Shown: positions 16,175 through 24,638 of the stretch, one piece after another
How the letters are laid out: every line of letters begins with the position of its first letter
Numbering within the stretch: position 1 is the stretch's first letter
From: Zavarzinella formosa DSM 19928
GTDB taxonomy: Bacteria; Planctomycetota; Planctomycetia; Gemmatales; Gemmataceae
Assembly (NCBI RefSeq): GCF_000255705.1
Contig: NZ_JH636439.1
Location: 477,627-533,767 of the forward strand
Direction: 5' to 3'
Length of the DNA: 56,141 nt
Program-made: the position numbers and the translations under genes
The notes under the pieces: model-generated
The model's input: the letters and a program-made list of their open reading frames with translations, nothing else
Told to the model about the DNA's origin: nothing
The model's database searches: none

Positions 16175-17491
16175 TCAGTCGTGCCGCAGAGCTTCGATCG
16201 GGTCCAGTCTCGCGGCACGCCACGCGGGGTAAAGCCCGAACAACACGCCGATGCCGCTGGACACGAAGAACGAGTAGATCATCGAATCCCATTGCGGAGC
16301 CGAGGGAATCGGCCTGTATCCGAAAACGGACGACGCGAACGGCACGCCGTAGGCGATGGCGATGCCCGCCCCGATGCCGAGGATGCCGCCGATGGTGGTT
16401 TGCACCACGGCCTCGACCAAAAACTGAAGCACGATGTCTTTCCGCTTCGCCCCGAGCGCCCGGCGAATGCCGATCTCGCGGGTTCGTTCGGTCACCGTCG
16501 CCAGCATGATGTTCATGATGCCGATGCCGCCGACCAGCAGCGAAATCGAGGCGATCAGCACCAGCAAGTTCTTGAAGTTCTGTTCGGTTTCCTCGGCTTG
16601 TTCAAGCCGGTCAAGCGGGATGGTGATGGCAAAGTCCCGCTTGAGATGGCCTTCCTCCAGAATCTGCTTCACCAAATCGCCGACGGCCTTCACCTTTTGT
16701 CGGCCCTCTCGGGAGTCCACATCCGCATCCACGGTCATCGTCACCTGGCTGATTTCCACCTTCTCGGCTCCGCGCGAGCCGGAAGTGCGGATGAATATCG
16801 TGTCCCCCACCCGGCGGCGGGAGGTGGGCAGGGGCATGTAGACATCACTGTTGAAATCCTCGGCCGCCTGCGATCCGCCGCTGCCGCCGGTGGGCATCCG
16901 GTCCTTCAACACGCCGATCACTTGAAAATCCTGCCCGGCCAGCACGATGGTTTGATCCAGCGGGTTGTCAAACGGGAACAACCGGTCGGCTGACACCGAG
17001 CCAAGGACGACCACGTTCCGCATCAGGATGCCGTCTTGTTGCACCAAGAAGCGGCCGCTGGCCATTTCCAACCGGTTGACTTCCATGTATTCGGGCGTGG
17101 TGGCCACCACCCGGCCGTTGTGCATTCGTTCCAGTCGACGAATTTCACGGGGAAACACCCGCATCGGCACCAAGCGGTTCAGGACGGAGATGTTTTCAAA
17201 CTTCTCATAGTCACGGAAGGTGAGACCATAGGTTGCCACGAAACTGCGGGAACCGGTCGCCGAGTCGTCCGGCGGCTTCTGGCTCCGGGCGATGATGTTG
17301 GTGGCTCCCTGACGCTTGATGGCGTCCAAGGCCTCTTGCATGGACCCTTTGCCGAAGGCGAGCAGCGCGATCACCGAGGCGATGCCGATGATGATCCCCA
17401 ACACCGACAGGAACGCCCGAAGTTTGTGCAGCCACAACCCCCGGATGGCGAGGATGGTGTTCCGACGGAATTTGACCAACTCGGTTAACAT
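16175..17491 (-). CDS. ABC transporter permease, MacB/FtsX type
   Basis: 438 residues. The N-terminal helix reads LRAFLSVLGIIIGIASVIALLAFGKG, the classic opening of MacB-type permeases. A periplasmic MacB-core-like domain of about 220 residues follows, then three C-terminal helices containing IGIMNIMLATVTERTREIGIRRALGA, the conserved FtsX-domain segment. In such systems the permease and ATPase transmit force to a periplasmic adaptor rather than moving substrate through the inner membrane. Here the permease is separate from its ATPase, the gene just upstream. It is the last gene of the efflux cassette. Confidence 0.95.
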   Translation of the reverse strand: MLTELVKFRRNTILAIRGLWLHKLRAFLSVLGIIIGIASVIALLAFGKGSMQEALDAIKRQGATNIIARSQKPPDDSATGSRSFVATYGLTFRDYEKFENISVLNRLVPMRVFPREIRRLERMHNGRVVATTPEYMEVNRLEMASGRFLVQQDGILMRNVVVLGSVSADRLFPFDNPLDQTIVLAGQDFQVIGVLKDRMPTGGSGGSQAAEDFNSDVYMPLPTSRRRVGDTIFIRTSGSRGAEKVEISQVTMTVDADVDSREGRQKVKAVGDLVKQILEEGHLKRDFAITIPLDRLEQAEETEQNFKNLLVLIASISLLVGGIGIMNIMLATVTERTREIGIRRALGAKRKDIVLQFLVEAVVQTTIGGILGIGAGIAIAYGVPFASSVFGYRPIPSAPQWDSMIYSFFVSSGIGVLFGLYPAWRAARLDPIEALRHD

Positions 17492-17524
17492 CGATTCAAA
17501 TCCAAATTGGGGGCGAGACCGCCG

Positions 17525-18217
17525 TTAGTCTCTGTTCCGCACATCACTCTCAATATGCCCGTCCCGTAACCGAATCACTCGCCTCGCCCATTCGGCAATG
17601 TCGTTTTCGTGGGTCACCATGATGATCGTCTTGCCGATTTTGTTCAAGCCGGTGAGCATCTCCATGATTTCCACGCTGGTTTTCGAGTCGAGATTCCCGG
17701 TGGGTTCGTCCCCCAGGATCACGTTCGGGTCGTTTACCAGCGAACGGGCGATGGCCACCCGCTGTTGCTGACCGCCGGAGAGCTGCAACGGGCGGTGATC
17801 GAGGCGTTCCCCGAGACCGACCATTTGGGCGAGGCCGATACACCGTTGCTTCGTCTGGGCATTCAGGTTGATTCCCTGATAAAGCAGCGGCAGTTCGATA
17901 TTTTCCACCACCGTGTATTGCGGCAGCAAGTTGTACGACTGAAAGATGAACCCAAGATACCGGCTGCGCACATCCGAAAGCCGGTCGTCGCCGAGTTTTG
18001 AGATATCCCGGTCGTTGAGGAAATACTGGCCGGAGGTCGGACGGTCCAGACAGCCGAGGATGTTCATCAGGGTGGATTTGCCCGATCCGGACGGACCCAT
18101 GAGCGCGACAAAATCCCCGGTTTCGATCTCCAAATCGATCCGCTTGAGGACGTTGACGGTCACGTCCCCCATGTAATAGTTCTTGACCAGATTTTGAATG
18201 CGGACGATGGCGGCCAT
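17525..18217 (-). CDS. ABC transporter ATP-binding protein, MacB/LolD type
   Basis: 230 residues with all nucleotide-binding motifs: Walker A GPSGSGKST, Q-loop FIFQSYNLLP, signature LSGGQQQRVAIARS, Walker B VILGDEPTGNLDS and switch His in IMVTHEND. The Q-loop and D-loop wording is that of the MacB/LolD/FtsE group. It powers the permease encoded 33 bp downstream and would dimerise on the cytoplasmic face. The ATG at 18217 gives a full-length N-terminus and lies 41 bp after the adaptor gene. Confidence 0.97.
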   Translation of the reverse strand: MAAIVRIQNLVKNYYMGDVTVNVLKRIDLEIETGDFVALMGPSGSGKSTLMNILGCLDRPTSGQYFLNDRDISKLGDDRLSDVRSRYLGFIFQSYNLLPQYTVVENIELPLLYQGINLNAQTKQRCIGLAQMVGLGERLDHRPLQLSGGQQQRVAIARSLVNDPNVILGDEPTGNLDSKTSVEIMEMLTGLNKIGKTIIMVTHENDIAEWARRVIRLRDGHIESDVRNRD

Positions 18218-18258
18218 AAATCTCTTGGATTCGGAAGTTCACAAAGCGGGATCGAACT

Positions 18259-20274
18259 TCATTTCCCCGGCGGGCCGCCTTTGCCGCTGCCTTCCTTGCC
18301 CTTGCCGCCGCCTTTCCCGCCTCGGGTTCCCTTTTCGGCCGTGTCCTCGCGGGTCTTGGCCTTGTCCCCGAGGATGGCTTTCGGGTTGAGGATCACTTGA
18401 TCGCCGGCCTTGATGCCTTCGCGAACTTCGGCCATCTTCTCGTTGCTGATGCCGAGTTGAATCTCCCGTTCTTCCGGACCGGCCGGCCCCATGACCAACA
18501 CCTTGCGGTTTCGGCCGCTCTCGGCCCCGCCGACAATGGCCTGCACCGGCACGGCCAGGACATCCTTCACGGTGTCCTCGACATGGATGGTCACCTCGGC
18601 GCTCATCCCCGGCCGCAGACCTTCGATGGGTTCGTCGATCACCACGATGGTGGTGTAGACCTTCACATCCGAGGACATGAAATCGGATGAAGAAGCAACC
18701 GTGGCGACCGTTCGCACGTGGCCCTTGAAAATTCGCTCCGGGAAGGCATCCACCCGGATGCTCGATGGCTGGCCTTGGGCGGCGAGACGATATTCCCGGT
18801 CGCGGTATTCTTCTCGTTGGAGTTCCAAGTTTTCGTCCGAATGGGCGACCAAGGCGTGCAAGGGGTTGAGGTTCAGCAACAACCCGACCCGGACGGATTC
18901 GTGGATGCCCGTCGATTTGCGATCATCCCCCTTGATGCGGGAGAACATCGCCTCGTGGACACGGGTGGTCACCTGCATCACATTGAGGTTTGGAATCCGC
19001 ATCATTTTCTGGCCTTCTTGCACAGAGGCCCCCTGTTGGATCAGCCCGCGTTCGGAAGCGCTGAACCGGCTTGATTCAGGGATGTAATAGACGACGATGC
19101 CATCCTGCGGGGCGTGGATCTTGCATTCTTTGATCTGCTCGTCGATGTCCCGGAGTTTGTCTTCTTCCTGCGAGAAAATCGACCGTTTCGTCCGACGTTC
19201 CGCATCAGCTTGGACTTCCTTGGCGTGCGCTTGGTTGGTCACGCGGTCAAACGCCCGCCATGCTTCCTGCACCTTTGCGGACAGGTCTTTGACTGTGCGG
19301 GCCGAGATAAACTTCTGGAGAAGTTGTCGTTCGGCCTTCACCTTCTTGAGGGCTTCGCGGGCGCTGGACAGACGAGATTCGTCCGCTTGCACTTGGGCCG
19401 GGGAAAGATAGCCCTTAAGTTGCATCCGCTGGGAATAGGAAGCCCGGTCCTTGGTCATTTCCAAGTCGGCCTCGGCCAGTTCAATGCGGCCAGTCACGTC
19501 GTCGATGGCTTGTTGAAATTCCCCGTCCGAATCGTGGGTGTCGATCTTGCGACGGGCGAGGAACGATTCGAGGCCCGCCTCCATGTCCAGCAACATGATC
19601 CGGGCATCCTCGCGTTTTTGTTGCAACAAGGTGCCCTTCGGCAGGCCGACATACTTTTCCAGATCCAGTTCCGCGAGTTGAATGGCGATCCGGGCGGTTT
19701 CCCGGTCGCTTTCGTTCTGATTCACCGTGATGAAAAGGTTTTGCTCGGCCGCGATCATGGCCGCGTGCGCCTGTTCCTTGACGATCTTTTGGGCGCGTTG
19801 TTGGTCTTCAAGGGCGGAGGAGTCCAGCGTCATGATCGGCTGGCCCTTGACCACCTTTGTGCCGTCGTCGATCACCCATTTGATGGTGGCCGCGTAGTTC
19901 CCCTTGGAACCGGCCTTCACCCGGCAGATCACATCTTTGTTGTCAGATGATTCGAGCGTGCCGCGCTCCACCACGGTCAGGTCGAGGTTTTCGTTTTTCA
20001 CCGCGTGAAGGAGAATGTCGGCCCGGTTGGCCGCCGAACTCATCCCGTACTTCCAGTACAACCCGCCGCCGATGCAGAGCATCAGCACGATGCCGGCGGC
20101 GATGAGGATCGCGGGGGTCGTCGAGGATGTTCCTTCGTCTGTTTCAGCGGGATTCGGCGAATCGGGCAGGGGGGCCACTCCCGCCAGCCCCGAGGGGGGA
20201 AGGTTCGGGGAGAACGGCTGGCCGTTCTCCTCCGGATGTTGGATCGGGGAGGACGGCGGGGAGAGGTTGCTCAT
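18259..20274 (-). CDS. Long HlyD/MacA-type periplasmic adaptor
   Basis: 671 residues, nearly twice the usual MacA length. It has a Pro/Ser-rich cytoplasmic N-terminus of about 50 residues, one membrane helix (AILIAAGIVLMLCIGGGLYW), and a first beta/lipoyl segment with GTLESSDNKDV. A long coiled-coil hairpin (about 160-375) follows, then a second lipoyl half (CKIHAPQDGIVVYY), beta-barrel segments and an extreme Gly/Lys-rich tail reading GGKGGGKGKEG. The extra length is in the helical hairpin and in segments after it. The ATG at 20274 has a GGAG about 10 nt upstream and is the only ATG before the membrane helix. The gene therefore overlaps the TolC-like gene by 131 nt in another frame. Confidence 0.88.
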   Translation of the reverse strand: MSNLSPPSSPIQHPEENGQPFSPNLPPSGLAGVAPLPDSPNPAETDEGTSSTTPAILIAAGIVLMLCIGGGLYWKYGMSSAANRADILLHAVKNENLDLTVVERGTLESSDNKDVICRVKAGSKGNYAATIKWVIDDGTKVVKGQPIMTLDSSALEDQQRAQKIVKEQAHAAMIAAEQNLFITVNQNESDRETARIAIQLAELDLEKYVGLPKGTLLQQKREDARIMLLDMEAGLESFLARRKIDTHDSDGEFQQAIDDVTGRIELAEADLEMTKDRASYSQRMQLKGYLSPAQVQADESRLSSAREALKKVKAERQLLQKFISARTVKDLSAKVQEAWRAFDRVTNQAHAKEVQADAERRTKRSIFSQEEDKLRDIDEQIKECKIHAPQDGIVVYYIPESSRFSASERGLIQQGASVQEGQKMMRIPNLNVMQVTTRVHEAMFSRIKGDDRKSTGIHESVRVGLLLNLNPLHALVAHSDENLELQREEYRDREYRLAAQGQPSSIRVDAFPERIFKGHVRTVATVASSSDFMSSDVKVYTTIVVIDEPIEGLRPGMSAEVTIHVEDTVKDVLAVPVQAIVGGAESGRNRKVLVMGPAGPEEREIQLGISNEKMAEVREGIKAGDQVILNPKAILGDKAKTREDTAEKGTRGGKGGGKGKEGSGKGGPPGK

Positions 20275-22903
20275 CAATCCAAACTCCGCGCGGATCGAGC
20301 GGAAGTTGCTCGATATCGCGATAGAACGACATTCTGGCCACCAAATAATTCACCCAGATGGTGTACAACGAATTCTGGGCCTGAAGCAGGGATGCCTGGG
20401 CGTTCAACAACTGCTGAGTCAGCGAGGCAGCGTTCGCGGCCTGTTGTTGAGTTTGGGCGGCCGCCCGCCCCGGTTGTCCCCCGGCATTGTCCGGGGTTGG
20501 CGGGGCTTGCAGCACATCAAGGGCGTTTTCCACCTGATCGAAGGCCACTTCAACCGCCCGCTGCTGGATGCGGTAATTCTCGGCCAAAACCCGCAGGGAG
20601 CGGAGATCCGTCCGCACGTCGTTCAGGATAAAGTCTTCAGTGGCCTGTAGGTTTCGCCGCTGACGCTGGTAGGCAATCAGGGCTGTTCGGTAGGCATTAC
20701 GCTCGGCCCGGCGCACCAGCGGAAGTTCTCCGCTGATAACCAATTGATGGACGCTGTGAGAACCGCTGATGGCTAGTGGTTGGTTCTCGCCGGGGTTGGT
20801 CGTGGATTGGTAATTATAACCAACATTCACCACTCCAAGCAAGGCATTTGCGGAAACGGCGATTTTTCTCCACGCATCCACCAGCTGGCCGCGAGTGTTC
20901 ATCAATTCCAAACGATTGCCCAAGGCCATTTGGGCGGCGACGGTTTGGGACCGGTCGAGGTCGTCCTCCAGCAGGTTCACATTCTGCACGATCACGGCCG
21001 GGAGTTTCGGCCAGGACTTCCGCACGGTTTGCTGGCGTTCGCGGCGGGCCTCGCTAATCACCAGAATAAAGTAGTTCACCGCCTCCTCGTATTTGACGGC
21101 CGAGTCCCGCAGGGTATTCGGTCCGCGCTTGCCAAGACCGGCTTCATAATTTCGCAGGGCCAGTTCAAGCTGACCGATGGCGATGTTGCGGGGGAGTTCC
21201 GCCAGTCGCGCGGCTTCCACCGGGGGGAGTTTCTCTCCGCGCAGTTCGACTTGGGCTTCCCGCAATTCCAAGTCACGCAACTCTTCGCCGAGCGTTTTGA
21301 TTTCGTCCTTGATGACATTCATGGTGAGTTTCTTCCAGCGTTCCCATTGAGGCGGGAAATTTTCCCGGAATTTGGTTCCTTTCACCAACGGGGAACTACG
21401 GGAAAGATTGTCTAACAGTTCTCGCAACCGCACTTCAATGGGCATCGTGGCGGCCAATCCCCCGGCAAACAACAGCAATGGTTGCCGGAGGCGAAGCGGG
21501 TATTGTTCAATCTCGTCATGCACGGCCGCAAAGTCCTTGCGCACATCCGTGAAACGGGCGAGCAAGTCGTTCATGGGCCGGATTGGTTCGTCGTCCAGGG
21601 CCAGCGGCGTTCGGGTCGGCACACCGAGTTGCAATTTGAATGAATCAAGCCCGTTCTGCACATCCTGCTGCCGGGCGAGATACGTCGACTGGCCGCGAAG
21701 CAATTGCTGCTCGACCTGCCCGATTTGAAGTTCGGAAACGTCGCCGCGACCTTGGTATTCCCTGAACAGGTCGAGGTATTTGGTCAGCGTCACAATGTTT
21801 TCGCGCTCATTGTTTTGCTGGGCCGAGGAAAGCAGGGTGGGAAGATAACCCTGCGACGGGGCATTGAGGCTCGGGCCAACCCCCCGCAGGCTTAAGCCCG
21901 CATATGAGTACGGCGCATTGAGAATGTCCCCGCCCCCGGCGATGCTCACGTAATAGTTTTTGCGGAACCGGGCATAAGAACGCACGCCGTACACCAAATC
22001 GCGCTCGGCCTGTGTCAGCGGTTCCAGCGTGACCGCCCAGCCGCCGCCACGAAGCAATGGTTGTGTGAGTGTGAGGGCCAGATTTGAGAAACCGATGGTT
22101 GGTTTCTTGGTGCTCAGGTCGATCACCAACCGGTTCGCCAGTTGGGCCACCAGCGTGGCCCCGGTCGGGAACAATTGCGAAACCCCGGTGTTGCTGTTGA
22201 GCGTCCACCGCGATCCCGGACCGTCGGGTGAATTGGTTGCGGACAATTCGCGAACAGCCTGCTCCGTGGCGTAAAACTGCGAAATGAACGCAAAGCGTTG
22301 CAGTGTGACCGGTAACGCCGCCGTATAAACGTCTTCCCGGCGGTCTTGAAATTCCCGACTGTTGAAAAGGCTCAGTTCGGCCGCTTGGTCCAGCGTCAGC
22401 ACGAACGGCGGTTCAATTGTTTTCAAGGCCCGGTCAAAGCTACTGGCGTTCGGGCCGGCCGGGGTGACGTCCGGCAATGGCAGCCCGTTCGCCTCACGCA
22501 TCGCCCGGTTGTTGGCATCGCAACTGCGGATAAATTCCAGATAACCGCCCCCCTCGCGATCAGGGACGGTGCAAAAGTGGCTGCGAATCGGTTGCGGATT
22601 CGGGGCGTGGCTGTCGGTGTATGGATCGTCCGTCGGCTTGCCGGGTTGATCGGGATTGCGATCAAAGTCGGCGTATCTGGCCCGGCCGTCCGGGTAAACA
22701 CGCCATTGATCGAGCTTCCACCGGTCGTCGTCGTTCCTGTTGTCCAGCAACCCCTCGACATCTTGGTCGGCCCGGTCACGGTAAAACTTGCGGGTGCAAC
22801 CCAAGGCCGTTAGGGCCAACAATGAGACGAATACCCAGCGGCGCCAAGGCTGAACAGCCCGGAGAAACGAACCGATGGCGCGAGGGGTGGCGTGGTATCC
22901 CAT
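20144..22903 (-). CDS. TolC-family outer-membrane efflux lipoprotein, oversized
   Basis: 919 residues against about 450-500 for typical TolC proteins. The N-terminus is a lipoprotein signal with lipobox TALGC (lipidated Cys36). TolC-like repeat features are seen early (LTLDQAAELSLFNSREFQDRR; LTQPLLRGGG) and late (QLVISGELPLVRRAERNAYRTALIAYQRQRR; a Gln/Ala-rich helix with LLNAQASLLQAQNSLY). The middle, about residues 380-640, holds extra helical sequence with many charged residues. It should form the outer-membrane exit duct for the adaptor, ATPase and permease downstream. The C-terminal 45 residues are Pro/Gly-rich and overlap the adaptor start. Confidence 0.88.
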   Translation of the reverse strand: MGYHATPRAIGSFLRAVQPWRRWVFVSLLALTALGCTRKFYRDRADQDVEGLLDNRNDDDRWKLDQWRVYPDGRARYADFDRNPDQPGKPTDDPYTDSHAPNPQPIRSHFCTVPDREGGGYLEFIRSCDANNRAMREANGLPLPDVTPAGPNASSFDRALKTIEPPFVLTLDQAAELSLFNSREFQDRREDVYTAALPVTLQRFAFISQFYATEQAVRELSATNSPDGPGSRWTLNSNTGVSQLFPTGATLVAQLANRLVIDLSTKKPTIGFSNLALTLTQPLLRGGGWAVTLEPLTQAERDLVYGVRSYARFRKNYYVSIAGGGDILNAPYSYAGLSLRGVGPSLNAPSQGYLPTLLSSAQQNNERENIVTLTKYLDLFREYQGRGDVSELQIGQVEQQLLRGQSTYLARQQDVQNGLDSFKLQLGVPTRTPLALDDEPIRPMNDLLARFTDVRKDFAAVHDEIEQYPLRLRQPLLLFAGGLAATMPIEVRLRELLDNLSRSSPLVKGTKFRENFPPQWERWKKLTMNVIKDEIKTLGEELRDLELREAQVELRGEKLPPVEAARLAELPRNIAIGQLELALRNYEAGLGKRGPNTLRDSAVKYEEAVNYFILVISEARRERQQTVRKSWPKLPAVIVQNVNLLEDDLDRSQTVAAQMALGNRLELMNTRGQLVDAWRKIAVSANALLGVVNVGYNYQSTTNPGENQPLAISGSHSVHQLVISGELPLVRRAERNAYRTALIAYQRQRRNLQATEDFILNDVRTDLRSLRVLAENYRIQQRAVEVAFDQVENALDVLQAPPTPDNAGGQPGRAAAQTQQQAANAASLTQQLLNAQASLLQAQNSLYTIWVNYLVARMSFYRDIEQLPLDPRGVWIDEQPLPAVLPDPTSGGERPAVLPEPSPLGAGGSGPPARFAESR

Positions 22904-23228
22904 ACAATCGTTATCGGCCGAAGACTTTGCCCAACTTTACTTTCTCCTTTCGGCACAATCGGCAAAATTCGCCCGATTATCCGAACGAGCGTTTTGCCGT
23001 TCCTCTTTTCTGTTTGGAAAACCAGATATTGCCGGATATAAAGATTGTGATTGATCTGACTCACGAACGGATTGCGACCCGGAGATCGCCATTGATGGCG
23101 ATGGAACGGGCGAATTCGGCTGGGATCAACCCGGCTGGCCGACGATCCATGTGATGATTCATGGACGAATCTCTTTTTTGACGCCCCTCCTGTTAAGAGA
23201 GAACGGCTTGGACCCGGAGTTTCGCAAC
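22904..23228. other. Divergent intergenic region, TolC-like gene and HEAT gene
   Basis: These 325 bp separate two divergent genes and carry no supportable ORF. A short inverted pair around 23090-23105 (CGCCATTGATGGCG) forms a small hairpin. The promoter for the plus-strand gene is listed separately; none could be fixed for the efflux operon. Confidence 0.5.
23014..23042 (+). promoter_or_regulatory. Candidate sigma-70-type promoter for the HEAT gene
   Basis: TTGGAA (23014-23019) and TATAAA (23037-23042) are separated by exactly 17 bases. This would give a leader of about 180 nt before the ATG at 23229. The match is good, but planctomycete promoter rules are not well known and the leader is long. 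Confidence 0.45.
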
Positions 23229-24281
23229 ATGCGCCATTGGCACGTATTGACTTGTTTGATTTCCCTCGCGCTCATCGGCTCATCCGAGGCGGGGCCATTC
23301 CGAAAAGGCAAGCCGGACCCCGAAATCCATGTTCCGGCCCTGATTAATGTTCTGAAGACGGACAAGGACGAACGTCGACGAGCTGACGCGGCCGATGAAC
23401 TCGGCGAACACGACGGCAAAGCCTTCCCGGCTATTGTCCCGACCTTGGTGGAAGCCCTCACAAACGATCCCAGCTCGTCCGTCCGGACCGAAGCTGCCGA
23501 ATCCCTCGGGAATGTCCGGCCGATATCCTCAAAAGCGGGATATGCCCTCGAACAGGCGATCAACAACGACAAGTCGTTCACGGTTCGCGTGGCCGCCCGG
23601 ACATCGTTGCTGCAATATCGGTTCATGGGCTACACCGGCGCCAAACCGGACGCGACCGTGGCCCAAACGGCCGAACCGCCGTTGGCCTCGCTGACGGCCG
23701 ATTCGTTCAAGCCGACGCCGAGTTCCACCCTGATTCACCCGGCTCCCACGACCCCCACGATTCCGCCTTCAAGCAACATGCCTCTGCCGCTTCCCCAGAC
23801 GGGGACGCGGGAGCCCTCCAATAACTCAAGCATGTTTCCGTTCCTGAACCGGTTCAATCCGTTCAACCGTTCGGCTCCCTCGCCAACGAACCCGGCCGCC
23901 ACCGTGGTCGTCAAGGATAAGAGCCAGACGGGCGAACCGCCGATTGCCCGGCCGACCGCTCCCGCCCCGAGGAAGGACTTCCAGTTGATGGACGAACCGC
24001 CGGTGTCCCCGAAGAAATTCGTCCCCCCGACCGGCCCGATTCCCTCGTTGCCCCGACCGATGGCCGTTCTGACAAGCGACCCGAAGCCGGTTCTGACAAG
24101 TGATCCCAAACCGGAAGCGGAAGCCCGGCCGGTGTTGGTGATCCCCGCGCCCCCCGCCCCGCCGGTGCTGCAAACGATTCCGAATGTCCCGGTGCTGAAG
24201 CCCGTTCCCGCCCCGGCGATTCCGGCCCCGCCGGCGGCCCCCAACGCAGATGATGGCCCGGCTCTGCCCGCCCCGAAGTAA
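23229..24281 (+). CDS. Exported HEAT-repeat protein with Pro-rich C-terminus
   Basis: 350 residues. A signal peptide (about 1-23, ending SSEA) precedes two or three HEAT-like helical repeats between residues 34 and 130 (ALINVLKTDKDERRRADAADELGEHD; LVEALTNDPSSSVRTEAAESLG). The remaining 220 residues are low-complexity, rich in Pro, Ala, Thr and Val, with a short internal duplication of VLTSDPKP. Planctomycetes have many such two-part exported proteins; the HEAT part likely binds a partner and the tail spans the periplasm or is disordered. The ATG at 23229 has CCGGAG 9 nt upstream; the earlier in-frame ATG would add 26 residues and hide the signal peptide. Confidence 0.8.
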   Translation: MRHWHVLTCLISLALIGSSEAGPFRKGKPDPEIHVPALINVLKTDKDERRRADAADELGEHDGKAFPAIVPTLVEALTNDPSSSVRTEAAESLGNVRPISSKAGYALEQAINNDKSFTVRVAARTSLLQYRFMGYTGAKPDATVAQTAEPPLASLTADSFKPTPSSTLIHPAPTTPTIPPSSNMPLPLPQTGTREPSNNSSMFPFLNRFNPFNRSAPSPTNPAATVVVKDKSQTGEPPIARPTAPAPRKDFQLMDEPPVSPKKFVPPTGPIPSLPRPMAVLTSDPKPVLTSDPKPEAEARPVLVIPAPPAPPVLQTIPNVPVLKPVPAPAIPAPPAAPNADDGPALPAPK

Positions 24282-24296
24282 TTGAATGTGGAAGTA

Positions 24297-24351
24297 AAAA
24301 ACGAGTCGGGCCGGTGAGTTTCACGGAAACTCACCGGCCCGACTCGTTTTT
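24297..24351. terminator. Strong terminator, perfect 26-bp stem
   Basis: Bases 24297-24322 and 24326-24351 are exact reverse complements with a 3-nt loop, beginning in an A-run and ending in a T-run. It can stop transcription from both sides. It ends the HEAT gene 16 bp after its stop and faces the small minus-strand ORF that reads into it. Confidence 0.95.
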
Positions 24352-24477
24352 ACTCGCTGATCGCTTGCCGATTATCGGAAGTCGCGGGGCCGCTTCTTGG
24401 CCACCTTGAAGGCCGATTGCAAGTTCTTTTTCAGCCGACGTTTGGTCGCCTTGCGGCGGGCCTTGCTCTTCTGCATC
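24331..24477 (-). CDS. Tiny basic ORF, 48 aa, possibly frameshifted
   Basis: An ATG at 24477 is preceded by GGAG with a 7-nt gap, a good ribosome-binding site. The first 19 residues (QKSKARRKATKRRLKKNL) are very basic, like small ribosome-associated proteins. In this frame the ORF runs on with unremarkable sequence to a TGA inside the terminator stem. In the neighbouring frame the same region encodes QSAFKVAKKRPRDFR and then TAA at 24372-24374, which continues the basic character far better. A single extra G near 24419-24421 would explain this. So it is either a real 34-aa basic protein broken by one base, or a chance ORF. I do not recognise a family. Confidence 0.4.
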   Translation of the reverse strand, partial: DAEEQGPPQGDQTSAEKELAIGLQGGQEAAPRLPIIGKRSASKNESGR

Positions 24478-24638
24478 TCAAATCTCCGGTATCATGTTTT
24501 TTCGCAATCCTTGAGTTATAGGAACTCACCCAGCCAAGAGCGAGGGTGAACACCGGCTCTTCCCCGGCAAAACTCGTTCTCCGGCCCGACTTGGATACAA
24601 CAACTTCCCGCCCGCTTCCTTCCCCGGAGTTCCTGCCG

